From Adiantum capillus-veneris (Eukaryota; Streptophyta; Polypodiopsida; Polypodiales; Pteridaceae): a DNA stretch of 64,000 nucleotides. The notes under the pieces are model-generated. The model saw only the letters and a program-made list of their open reading frames with translations, was not told the DNA's origin and did no database searches. Shown piece after piece: positions 13,731 through 23,745 of this stretch (position 1 is the stretch's first letter; each line of letters begins with the position of its first letter). The DNA lies in NCBI GenBank assembly GCA_014529385.2, contig CM043942.1, forward strand, positions 108,579,141 through 108,643,140, read 5' to 3'. The translations under genes and the position numbers were made by a program.

Positions 13731-14153
13731 TCAAGGGAATAGGATATTGTAGAGGTTGGGGGGAAACCCTAAGGCTAAACCCCTATCCTCGTCGTCGAGA
13801 TAAACAAAGTCATCATCCATGAGACCATATGTGCCATCCGTGTAGTCATGTAAATTTTCTTCTTCATCATAGGTGCCCATGTCTCCTAAGAAGGTCACTA
13901 GACGCCTATAGTCATCTTGGTCAAAAGGGTAGGCTTGTGCAATGGGAGAAACGCTCTCTACTAAGTATGGATCAGACGTGGTCAAGAGACGTATCAGCCA
14001 TTCTAACTCCTCAAAATTCCTCTCACATGCTAGCGTACCTATCAAATCCCATTCACATGCAAGCATTGGAAAGACCATGTGAAACATTTGTGAAAAGTAA
14101 CGAGGGTACCTCTCACCCAAGGCAGGAGTGGATGACTCTAGCGTACTAGCCAT
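13731..14153 (-). CDS. Accessory ORF of element 1, unknown function
   Basis: A 140-residue open frame lies in sense orientation between the pol stop (14401) and the 3' LTR. The ATG at 14153 (MASTLESSTP) has a strong start context (A at -3, G at +4) and lies about 150 bases downstream of a TATA-like box at 14288-14302. The protein has a hydrophobic/aromatic N-terminal half (YFSQMFHMVFPML), an EELEWLIRLL helix-like segment and a very acidic C-terminal third (DDDFVYLDDEDRG). No signal peptide or known domain is evident. It is uninterrupted although gag-pol around it has several stops and frameshifts. Element 2 has unrelated sequence here. It could be an additional retrotransposon ORF or a captured gene; function unknown. 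Confidence 0.6.
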   Translation of the reverse strand: MASTLESSTPALGERYPRYFSQMFHMVFPMLACEWDLIGTLACERNFEELEWLIRLLTTSDPYLVESVSPIAQAYPFDQDDYRRLVTFLGDMGTYDEEENLHDYTDGTYGLMDDDFVYLDDEDRGLALGFPPNLYNILFP

Positions 14154-14287
14154 ATTTGTACACACAAATAGATGATGGTTAGAGTGCAAATATTACAAGG
14201 GTCGTGTTCTTGTGCATAATTTGTTTTTATTATTTTGTGTTATGGCTCTTGCTCTTTTACTTTTTTATCTTGTTTTTGTGAGTATAA

Positions 14288-14302
14288 GGCTTTATATATA
14301 CA
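14288..14302 (-). promoter_or_regulatory. Internal TATA-like box upstream of accessory ORF
   Basis: The minus strand reads TGTATATATAAAGCC about 150 bases before the accessory ATG. The equivalent site in element 2 (near 52,448) reads GTACATATAAAGC. Promoter activity is inferred from sequence only. Confidence 0.45.
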
Positions 14303-14379
14303 TTCCCTAAGATTGGAGATTGAGAGGTCAGGGAGGAAGGTTGAGAGGGAAGCAAGTGAATGACGGATGTCAGCAAACA

Positions 14380-14393
14380 CTCCCCCCTTCCTT
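14380..14393 (-). other. Internal polypurine tract after pol
   Basis: The minus strand reads AAGGAAGGGGGGAG, followed by TGTTTGCTGACA, just 7 bases after the pol stop. It is almost identical to the terminal PPT and is preserved in element 2 at 52357-52370. It could be a second plus-strand primer site or the scar of an older LTR junction. Confidence 0.55.
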
Positions 14394-14400
14394 GGGTAGA

Positions 14401-15671
14401 TCATACTTTTTGGAATGTTGTCGTCACCTTTTGAAACCAATTGTTCCAAGTTGTTATGGGTAAAGGCTTTAACCAATAGTTTTCGATCACCCTATGTGTT
14501 TCATCTAGTTGCAAGGGTGGTAAGGTACTCTCCCATGATTTTATTTGCAACATTGTTGGAGGTGGTGAATCTACAACGGGAGGTGCAAACTCTTTCTTGC
14601 TTGTGTGGATATGTATAATGGTAGGTGGAGGTTGTGTCGAAGCTTCTATTTCCGTATGGAACTACATGAAGAGAAAGAAGCTTCATTTGCTTTTCCTATT
14701 CCTAAGCTAGGTGGAACAAATTGTTCTTTCTTTGGTACCCAAACTAGCTCTGGAGCAGGTGTGTCGCATTCCGTGATTTTTTCCTTTCCACGATTTTCAA
14801 TTTGTTTTGGAGCCACAAGATTGGGTTTACATGGGCCAGGTGACAGGTAAGAGTACAATTTACGTTTGGGCACCCGGATTTGATCATTTCCTTTATAGTA
14901 TCCTTGGGCTTTTAATAGTCGTTTAGGAATCCAGCGCCATGTTTTCTTACATTTCTTGGAGCGAGTGGGACGTTTCTTACGAGGCTTCCGTTTTTTAGCA
15001 TCAGCCATGGTTACTAAAGAAGCTTTAGGGACCCACTTGTATGCTTTCTTTGTTATATTAGGATGGTTCTTGTGTGTCTCAAGCTTTCTTTTAACTACAT
15101 CAGTTGAAGATCTAGAGAGTTGGGCTATGGGGACGTATGGTTCAACCTCCTGGACATGCAATGTCTTGGGTTTTATTTCCTTAGGCAATATCTCAGGGAC
15201 TATGGATTGAGTGGTAGGGATAAGAGTTGGTTTTTGCATTGTGACACCCCTAGTCCCCCAATCAATAGTGCATTTGGTGGCTATCATCCACGTGCGTCCT
15301 AGGTTTATATTACCCTCCATAGTTCCAGTAGGCATGACCAAAAAGTCTTGAGCTACAATTCCATTTTCATAACTGACAGAAGTGTGTCAGATTCCAAAAA
15401 CCGTAGTTTTTTTCTTGTTGACACCCTTGACTTGGATAATACTCTCAGATAGAGGTGGCTTCCCTAACTGACACCACACCCCATAGGATAGCAGATTATA
15501 TTTAGCACCCGTGTCCAATAAGGCGTTATATAGCACTTTTCCATAGGCACTATTTAACTCAATAGGGTATCGTAGAGGTGTGTCAGAGTCCAACCAATCC
15601 TCTTCGATTTCCACGTGGAATGCATTTGTGACTCCAAGGTTAGCCTCTCGTTTTTGTCTTATACGTTGTTG
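14401..15671 (-). pseudogene. Element 1 pol 3' part: second retropepsin-like domain and W(V/I)PK tail
   Basis: In frame with integrase after a TGA at 15672, translation gives a retropepsin-like half with YNALLDTGAKYNLLSYGVW (about 15,500), then a TGA at 15387. The second half of the fold follows, NINLGRTWMIATKCTIDWGT (about 15,290), equivalent to the ILGRPWL...DW end of retropepsins. A Lys/Arg-rich tail follows with W(V/I)PK-type motifs: YKWVPKASL, RWIPKRLL, QIRVPKRK and VWVPKKEQF. A frameshift near 14660 precedes a conserved C-terminus (WESTLPPLQL...NWFQKV) ending at 14401. Both TGA stops look like CGA mutated to TGA. This domain is extra to the gag-proximal protease and is not part of the usual Ty3 layout. 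Confidence 0.7.
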
Positions 15672-18580
15672 TCACTCCTTAGCCTCAGCTTGAGCTTGTA
15701 TCTTCTTTAACTCGGTTTGTGCTTTGGCGGCCTTCTTTTGATGAATGGCCCATAGTTCTTCTTGGCTTAAAGGATCATAATATCTTTTGAATTTACTCCC
15801 ATTGAGGAATCCAATGGTTTCAACTCCATCAAGAGTTTCCACACGAAGGGTACCTTGTGGGGTAATTTCACATACTCTATATGGTCCTTTACCAGCATAT
15901 TTCAACTTTTTCTTCTCTTTACGTACTCCATACATAAGGACTTTATCACCAAATTTGATGTCCTTGTCCTTCACATGGCGATCAAACCACTTCTTTCTCC
16001 TATCCTTTTCCACAAGAGCATTTTGCACAGCCAACTGTCTCTCTTCGTCTAGTTTTTCTAAGATATACAAATGCTCGGTTAAGGGGTTACCATTCCATCC
16101 TTCTTGCGAAGCTACCCTAAGACTAGGAATGACAAACTCCCAAGGCATAACCGCTTCTTGGCAGTATACCATTTTGAATGGCGTACAATTAATAGACACT
16201 TTATAAGCAGTACGATAAGCCCATAGAGCAGATGTCAACTTCAAATCCCAATCAGTGCGATGAGCTTCTACCGTCTTGGTTAAAATAGAGATTAGAGTCT
16301 TGTTGGTGCTCTCGGCTTGTCCATTAGCTTGCGGGTAATAAGGTGTAGACTTATGGTGGGATATCATAAAGGTCGTGGTAAGCTCTCTTATTACCTCATT
16401 TATAAAATGGGTACCATTATCACTAACAATTTCAAAAGGGCAACCAAATCTTGTGATAATGTTCTCAAAAAGAAACTTAGCTGTTGTCCTCGCGTCAGCT
16501 TTTTGTGAAGCCTTAGCTTCAGCCCACTTTGTTACATAGTCCGTAGCAACTAGAATATATCGAGATTGAGTGTTGCGAGCTGCGGGACTAATTGGACCTA
16601 CAAAGTCTAAGCCCCATTTTTCAAATGGTTGGGTTACTTTAATAGGATGTAAGGGCATTCTGTCTTTGCGCTGTGTGGTCTTGTAACGTTGGCACTCATC
16701 ACACCCTTTTGTAAAAAGTGATGCATCCTTAAATAAAGTTGGCCACCAATAGCCTGATTGCAGCACCTTTCTAGCAGTCAGGTCTCCTGAAAAATGTCCT
16801 CCTGCTATGCCCATATGTGCTTCTTGCAAGATATACAAATATTCATCCTCGCAGGCACAACGCCTAAGAATATCGTCCTTGCCTAGTCTATACAGGGTTC
16901 CGACAATCAAACAATAGGGTTCACATTCTTTTACTAGCCTTCGAGCGATATCCTTACGAAGTTCCTTGGGTGGAAAACCATTAACTAAAAAGTTAACAAT
17001 GTTCTCACTCCATTCAGGCATAGTCTCAAACATGAATAGGGAAGTATCGGGTAATTCATCATCAACTCCTGTAGGGGCTTCACCATTGGGTATGCGAGAC
17101 AAATGATCAGCCATGACGTGCCTTTTACCGGGTCTCACTACAATTGTGAAATCAAACTCCAGAAGAATTAACAACCATCGTGTGATTCTTCCTGTGGAGC
17201 ATGGCTTGTTTACCAGATACAGCAACTCTTGATGATCCACATAAAATACAAACTTGTTTGCCAGAAGGTAGTAGCGAAATTTCTTTACTGCATAAACCAT
17301 TGCTAAACCTTCTCGCTCTATAGTGGTGTAGTTCCTTTCAGCATCGTTCAATTGACGGCTTGCAAAGCTAATGGGATAGTCCAATTTATGTTCTCCTGGT
17401 TGAGTGAGAACACACCCAATAGCAAAGTTTGATGCATCAATATGCACATGGAAAATGACATGCCAGTTAAATGTCCTTAAAATCGGAGCACTTGCTAGTG
17501 TTTTCTTCAATTGTTCATAGGCCTGGTCACACTCTTCAGTCCATTTAAATTCAATGAGAAGCTTGTACAAAGGACGTGCTATCTCAGCGAAAAATAAAAT
17601 AAACCGTCGATAATAACCCACGTGTCCCATGAACCTTTGAACTCCCTTGTAATTGGTTGGTGGTGGTAACTCTAGAATCACTTTAATTTTGCTCTCATCG
17701 GTTGAGATACCATTCTTAGATACTATATGCCCTAAAATAACTCCATGCTTGACCCAAAATTGGCATTTGAACGGGTTCAATGAGATACGATATAACCTAC
17801 ACTTTTCAAACACCTTCCGCAAACATGATAGATGTTCTTTCCAAGAAGAGTAAACACAAAGGTCGTCTAAGAAATCTTCACAAAACTCTCTCAAATATTC
17901 TTTAAAAGCAGTGTTTATTAATCGTTGGAATGTATCAGGGGCATTTGTTAAGCCAAAAGCCATCACACGAAATGCAAACACGCCAAATTCTGTGATGAAG
18001 GCAGTTTTAGCTTGGTCCTCTAGCGCTATCGTGATTTGGTTGTAGCCTGAGTACCCATCTAGAAAGCTATACGCTTCCTTGCCTGCAACTCTTTCGAGTA
18101 CATGTTCGGAATATGGTAGGGGGTAATGGTCTCTTCTAGTAGCTGCATTAACTTTTTTGAGGTCCACGCACACCCTGAGTTTCCCATTCTTTTTTGGCAC
18201 GATAACTATTGGAGACACCCATTCAGAGTGTTCAATAGGATATATGACCCACATTTGATAAGCTTTTCTAGTTCTTCTTGAATGATCTTTGTGTACTTAG
18301 GATTCATCGGGTAGGGTCTTTGTTGTATGGGCTTCGCAGTGCTAATCATAGGGATTGTATGTTGGACCACAGAAGGTGGAACACCTTTCATATCATGGTA
18401 TGTCCAAGCGAATATGTCCTTGAATTCCTTGAGAAGCTCTTTGAGGACCGCCTCTTCAACTTCTGTGAGGTCTTGGGCAATAAAAACAGGTTTTGATTCT
18501 TCACCGGGGTCGGCTAATTCTATTTCTTTAACTATTGCCGGACCATCATAGATTCCATTATTCCCATCGATAGGTATTTT
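15672..18580 (-). pseudogene. pol: Element 1 pol: RT, RNase H, integrase
   Basis: The 860-codon frame 18254-15672 encodes most of Pol. The RT palm contains YSFLDGYSGYNQ (residues 62-73), FGLTNAPDTFQR and the active site FLDD (128-131; F replaces the usual Y, as in Athila-type elements). RNase H follows with HIDAS, TIEREGLAM and YVDHQ. Integrase has an HHCC finger (HMGIAGGH ... CDEC) and a DDE core (GLDFVGP, IVSDNGTHF, PYYPQANGQAESTNK). The region upstream (18580-18245) supplies the RT N-terminus (DIFAWTYHDMKGVPP ... EELEKLIKCG), but a 1-base loss near 18245 shifts the frame. Catalytic residues look intact. Substrate is the element RNA/cDNA. Confidence 0.9.
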
Positions 18581-19942
18581 TTAGGCTTTTGTGTACACAA
18601 CCTTTGCTTCCCATGTGGTGTAAGATTTGAAATGTTCTGGTGCAGGATGCAAGTCTGTGGATTCTGGTTGTGCTTTGGTCTGTGCTTCTATTTCTGCTTT
18701 CTTGCGTTGTCGAGCTAACTCTTGGTTTTGACGCCTCCTTGCAGTGCGGCTCAACTTTGGCTTGTCTATGATCTCTAATTGGGCTATGTCATGGGGTCGT
18801 GGTCTACACCACATAACATTTTGGAGATGTTCACCCCAATCGTCTACCAATTTTCAATGAGCATCACATGCTCTTATATAACTGAGCCATTCTGCTGAGG
18901 ATCTCTTCTTTTTTATCCTAGCACGTACATTGGCTCGATATCGACGCCTCTTAAAGTTTTTCTTTTTCTTATTTGAGACCTGCTTTTGATTTGCATTTAG
19001 ATCTGGCTCACTAAAGGAGTCCTTGTTGGTTTCCTCTTCACTCTCGGAGGAGCTATCATCGGTTGATGTGCTCGGTCCTTCCGAATGTTTTGACTCTGAA
19101 CTTGCTCCACTCTCTAATTCATGAGATTCAGAATCCGTTTCACTCTGGGAGTCTGTGTCTGAGTCGTGTTGGTCAAAGTCTTCTATTGAGCTATCGGTGT
19201 CACTGTCAGATTGGTCTACAATTGCCTTGCCCTTAGAAGATTCATGTATGGCACTTATCATGTTCAGAGGTGCAATTTGTGGTACCTCTTCCCCCTCTGG
19301 TGTGACCCAAGTGGTTCCTCTATTTCCCCAGGTATCTATGGTTGCAGCTAGGTGTACCCATTCCACGTTTTCTGATTCCGTCATACCCGGTAACACATCC
19401 ATGTAAGGAGAATCTTGGCCAATGTCTGTATCCTTCTTACAAGTGTAACAATATTGTAGTGGGGCCGAGTGAACTGTGGTGTCAGAGCGATGATCAATAA
19501 TGGTTTTACTCCCTAAGGGGTGTACCTTACCAGTCACCAAATCCACTCTAAGGACAGAGTCTTGGAATTGCAAACAGACATGATTTTTAGACCAATCATG
19601 AACCATTTGTGCTTCCCTCATGAATGGTCGTCCTAAAATCATTTCATATGACATAAGGTGTTTAGAGAAATCCATTACAATGAACGTATGTCGTACCTTG
19701 TGTCCTAGAACTTTGATCTTAAGATCCTTGAGCATCCCCATAGGTTTGGCTATGGTACCATTTGCCATCTTTACCACAATGTTAGTAACACTGAGGCGGG
19801 GTTTTCCCATGGATTCCCAACAATCTTTTGTAACGATGCTAACTCCCGCACCACCATCAAGAATTCCCTTTATAGTTAATCCCTTGGTAGTGATGGGTAG
19901 GGTCGCATTAGACTCGTCGCCTTCAAAATACTGCCCTAATTG
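18581..19942 (-). pseudogene. Element 1 protease 1 and acidic linker
   Basis: After a frameshift at the end of gag, the frame from about 19942 to 18854 encodes a retropepsin-type domain with active-site motif ILDGGAGVSIVTK and the closing EMILGRPFMREAQMVHDW. An Asp/Ser/Glu-rich linker follows (for example DSDTDSQSETDSESHELESG), then a basic stretch. The frame is broken by TGA at 18854 and TAA at 18581. DGGA instead of DTGA/DSGA is seen in other plant Tat-type elements, so it need not be inactive. The acidic linker between protease and RT has a parallel in the fourth element (63,850-63,960). Confidence 0.8.
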
Positions 19943-22900
19943 TTAATGGGTACCTCGATCACAGACTCGTGTCCATCTAAGTCAAGTGATTGCACATGAT
20001 TTTCCTCATCAATCATAATCGAGTCAGGCCTATTTGGTTGCGTAAACTGCGGTAATCCCGTTTGTAGCACTCCGTTAAGGAATGCTCGAAGTGCAAAGAA
20101 TAACTCAGGATCTCCATACAGCTTTGCTATGATCGTGGTTCGGACCTCAGAAGACATGAAGTCCACTAGTTTGGCAACATTCATTGGCATTTTGCAGGGT
20201 GTAGGTCCTTGACTAGGAACTGGTGAGGATGGAATCTGATATTCCTCAATGGGATCAAGTATTCCTTCGTTAAACATCCTTTCCAACAAGAAAGGTGTAT
20301 GCTCACTTTCTGATGTCCCATCCTCACTCCCTTCTTGGATGATACTAGGTATGGCTAACGGTCTATGGTTCATGTGGGGTGGATGAACTTGCGTGGGAAA
20401 CACTGTGTCATGAGTTTTGACATGCATGGGTTCTGGTTCTAGTTTCCTTTGAGTCTCCTCCACTAAACCTCTTAGATGTTTCACCTGCTCAATCTCATCT
20501 ACTGGGTTTGGGTACGTCCCAATCTTCTTTTTACGATTCTTCCCTTTTTGCCCCTGCGGTTTATCTTGGGGGTCTTTGATTGGATTTGGAAACACTTGTG
20601 GTGTTTTCAGAGGCTCTTTATGGTTTTCTCTTATTCGGTTTTCATTTGGTTCCATGTTACGGTTTTCTTTGTCGGTCTTTCCCTTTGTGGTATTGGTTCT
20701 AGTCTCCATTGTCTCGATTGAATCTGAATCATCCTCGAGGTCATTCATATACACGGGGTCATCTCCTGTTCCTATTTTTGTTTTGGAACTTGGCTTTGAA
20801 TTTCTCGTATTCTGCGACCTCTTCCTTCGTGTCTTCTTTTTCTTTGCTTGGATAACTGACTCGGTGTCTCTCTCTTCGAGGATATGGCCTGGCCCTTGAA
20901 GCATGGATCGTGTAATCGCATAAGCGGGTGCGACGGGTGGTATTGGCGATGTCACACTAGCAATTTCGACCAAATTTAGGGGTGTGATTTTAGGCGCATT
21001 TGGGTTATAGGGGCATTGGGCAATCAAGTGATCTATGCCACAACGATTACATGTGAGTATTGGCATTGCAGACGTGCTCCCTTGATTCATTTGCATCTGT
21101 GCATCATTCTTTTGCAGCCTAATAGGGCACTCCGCTGCCCGATGTGGTCCACCACACTCGTAGCATTGAAGAGGTGGCCTCCTAGCCTGGGTGTTGATAT
21201 TTTGACCTCTGGATGCGAGAGCAGCAGCTTGATAAACCGGCTTGACTTGCCCCCAACAATCTTCCATGTAGTATATAGGACACTCTTCCAATGTATCAAG
21301 TCCGTAGGCAATACTAGTGTCTATTTCCTCCTCACAGTCATCTGCATAAGCATTAGATGGCTCGCAACCCACTTGGTTCATAGGGGCGACTCTTGGATGC
21401 GGGGGCTGCGGTCCTAGCACAGGAGGTGGTAGCGGTGTAGCTTGTACAACATCTTGAGATCTAGGGACCATGTGTTGCGGTAGTTGCTCAACAGGTGGAG
21501 CAGGCATCAATACAGGAGCTCGAGGCGCATCCGTCCAGGCTACAGGTGGTCTATTTGCCATCATACGTTTGATCATTAAACAATCCTTAGCTTGGTGACC
21601 ATACCTACCACATGCGTTGCAAGTTCCATTAAATTTTACTCTAAACGTAGGGCACTCACTAGTGCTATGTGGACCTAAGCAAATGGAACACCATTGTTGC
21701 TCCCTTCTTGGATACATGTGACTATTTTGAGGGGGTCGATTATCCTTAAGAGACTCTTGGATTGCCTTGGTGAGGTCTGTCAAGAATGTCTCAAATACCT
21801 TTGGCTCATTGGCAATGGGCTTTGCAGTCATGGGTTCATACTCAATGGCTTGTGAGCTAGTGGATCTCGTGTCATTAGACACCCTCATGCTTGCTATCAT
21901 CAAGTTGTCCTCTAATTGGATTGCATTGGCAGTGACATCTTCCCAGGTTGTGATACCTCTAATCACCAGTCCATTATAGATTCCTTCATTCCTCAACCCT
22001 CGAATGAATCGATCAAGCAGTTGGTTATTGTTGAAGCGCTCATTTACAGGGCAGCGAGAGTTCAAGTGCTTTAGACGACTAATGAAGTTCCTTACTAACT
22101 CTCCTTCCTTACGTTCGGCCTTCTGTAGCTGAGATGCTACACCCCAAAGCACACCTTCTCGTATGTACTCCTTTAGAAACAACCTTCGAAGGGTAGGGTA
22201 GATTGTTTTCTCGTCCACCCTTAGGGTTCTATACCAATCTCCAGCGTTCCCACTTAATGTCAAGCTTAAGGCATTGCACTTATGTAGTTCGTTGCGTTCC
22301 CCTAAGGAATCACATACTTGTTCAAACACTTCAATGTGTTTTCTAGCATCTTCGTCCCCATTGAATTTTTGCGTGAGTTTGGCAATTTGTACTGGCTTAC
22401 TTCTAGGCTCTCTATCAGATGCATGACGCATATTTTCCGCGATAGATCGACCTATGGTTTGAGCAAACGCTGCCAAGTCACCTATGTGAGGAGGCAGGGC
22501 CGGTGGAGGTACTCTTGGAATCATATGTGGGAGAGGGACGGGTACCGGTCTTGGCATATGTGTGGATGATGCAGGATATGGAACATAATCGGGCATAGGT
22601 CCACTCGGATAAGGGCTAGGGAGCGGCACTCGAGGAGGATAAACAAGTGGTACAATTGGAGGTGTGGGGGCCATGTGTGCATAAGGGGCTAGAGGCACAT
22701 ACGGTTGAGGCCCCATATTAGGTACTACGACACTAGGTAGTGGCACTGCGCTAACCGTAGATGTCATCGGTACATTCTCTGTCAGGTCTATCCCTGGAGT
22801 GAGCACTGCGTTTTCCTTAATAGAGGGTTGAGCCAAGTTAGGGAAGCTAAAGTTATCGCTCGGAGGCTCAGATTGCATAGAGACCCCAGGTGAAATGACG

Positions 22901-23745
22901 TAAGATGGGTCCATGGGACTCATTAGAGGAGTCTCCATTTGTGATAGAGTAGGTTGTTGAGCCTTGCTCGTATCCAGAAATCTCATGGGGCCAGTTGAGA
23001 GTATATTTACCCCTCGGTTTTGCCTTTCTGATTGAATAATGCCATGGATAACATTACAGATCATTTTCTGTTGATCTTCGATGCTCGTGGCACTAGAGGT
23101 GGATCGTAAAATCTCTATCCATCCTACATGGTAGGCGTGGCCAGAGTGTAGATCCGTCAACACCTCAGTGTGGAGGTCGTATGTCCAATGATCATTAATG
23201 AACAATCCTTCTAGAGTCGACGTGTTAACGGTTTCTTGTGAGGTAGAAGCAATGTTGCTCCCCGGGGTTTTACTTATCACCAACGGTACTCTAGAGGGAA
23301 CTTCTGAAGGAGGCAGCTCAACAGGGCCTTCTTGGTAAGAAGTTGGTAGGATATCCACATGGACACTCTTTGGGGGTGTGGGGTCCACGTGCGATGTGAA
23401 AGGAGAGTCCACTTCCCCACCCCCTTCGTGTGCTTCATTTGCATCAGGTTCCGAGCGAGTAGCTCTACCTAATGTTTCCATGAAACGGCTAAACATACTA
23501 GTACTAGGCTGTGGAGCTTCGGGAGGTGCATGGCCTTCTCTCTCAGTGTTTTGGGTAGGGTATGCTTCCATGATTTCTGAGTCGGAGGAGGAATCACTAG
23601 CGCCTATTTTAGGGTCTTGGGTGGTGCTACCTTGTGTCCCCGCTGAGGGTCTAGAGCCTATCGTGGATGGGTAATGGATGTTCGTATGAATAGAGGCACC
23701 CTCAATATGCTCGTGTTCTAGCACTCGCCCAGAGCGTAAGTGCAT
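19936..23745 (-). CDS. gag: Element 1 Gag with four zinc knuckles
   Basis: A 1269-codon frame starts at ATG 23745 (MHLRSGRVLE; the same start is used in element 2). The N-terminal 430 residues are Ser/Pro-rich. A retrotransposon gag (capsid) domain follows, with KHIEVFEQVCDSLGERNELH, SGNAGDWYRTL and FNNNQLLDRFIRGL. Then come four zinc knuckles: CSICLGPHSTSEC, CNACGRYGHQAKDC, CYECGGPHRAAEC and CNRCGIDHLIAQC. Only the second has classical CX2CX4HX4C spacing. A long Lys-rich and Pro-rich linker leads towards protease. Relative to element 2, one base is lost near 19943 (AACGAATTAG to AACAATTAG), which ends the frame before protease. Gag forms the virus-like particle that packages the RNA. Confidence 0.88.
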   Translation of the reverse strand: MHLRSGRVLEHEHIEGASIHTNIHYPSTIGSRPSAGTQGSTTQDPKIGASDSSSDSEIMEAYPTQNTEREGHAPPEAPQPSTSMFSRFMETLGRATRSEPDANEAHEGGGEVDSPFTSHVDPTPPKSVHVDILPTSYQEGPVELPPSEVPSRVPLVISKTPGSNIASTSQETVNTSTLEGLFINDHWTYDLHTEVLTDLHSGHAYHVGWIEILRSTSSATSIEDQQKMICNVIHGIIQSERQNRGVNILSTGPMRFLDTSKAQQPTLSQMETPLMSPMDPSYVISPGVSMQSEPPSDNFSFPNLAQPSIKENAVLTPGIDLTENVPMTSTVSAVPLPSVVVPNMGPQPYVPLAPYAHMAPTPPIVPLVYPPRVPLPSPYPSGPMPDYVPYPASSTHMPRPVPVPLPHMIPRVPPPALPPHIGDLAAFAQTIGRSIAENMRHASDREPRSKPVQIAKLTQKFNGDEDARKHIEVFEQVCDSLGERNELHKCNALSLTLSGNAGDWYRTLRVDEKTIYPTLRRLFLKEYIREGVLWGVASQLQKAERKEGELVRNFISRLKHLNSRCPVNERFNNNQLLDRFIRGLRNEGIYNGLVIRGITTWEDVTANAIQLEDNLMIASMRVSNDTRSTSSQAIEYEPMTAKPIANEPKVFETFLTDLTKAIQESLKDNRPPQNSHMYPRREQQWCSICLGPHSTSECPTFRVKFNGTCNACGRYGHQAKDCLMIKRMMANRPPVAWTDAPRAPVLMPAPPVEQLPQHMVPRSQDVVQATPLPPPVLGPQPPHPRVAPMNQVGCEPSNAYADDCEEEIDTSIAYGLDTLEECPIYYMEDCWGQVKPVYQAAALASRGQNINTQARRPPLQCYECGGPHRAAECPIRLQKNDAQMQMNQGSTSAMPILTCNRCGIDHLIAQCPYNPNAPKITPLNLVEIASVTSPIPPVAPAYAITRSMLQGPGHILEERDTESVIQAKKKKTRRKRSQNTRNSKPSSKTKIGTGDDPVYMNDLEDDSDSIETMETRTNTTKGKTDKENRNMEPNENRIRENHKEPLKTPQVFPNPIKDPQDKPQGQKGKNRKKKIGTYPNPVDEIEQVKHLRGLVEETQRKLEPEPMHVKTHDTVFPTQVHPPHMNHRPLAIPSIIQEGSEDGTSESEHTPFLLERMFNEGILDPIEEYQIPSSPVPSQGPTPCKMPMNVAKLVDFMSSEVRTTIIAKLYGDPELFFALRAFLNGVLQTGLPQFTQPNRPDSIMIDEENHVQSLDLDGHESVIEVPINN

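Noticed and set aside
14956-15302. Plus-strand frames opposite the second protease and tail
   Set aside because: They are shadows of the pol frame; homology to elements 2 and 3 supports only the minus strand.
21016-21417. Plus-strand 133-codon frame inside element 1 gag
   Set aside because: It is antisense to the well-supported gag frame and mirrors its codon pattern; element 2 has the same shadow in its antisense strand.
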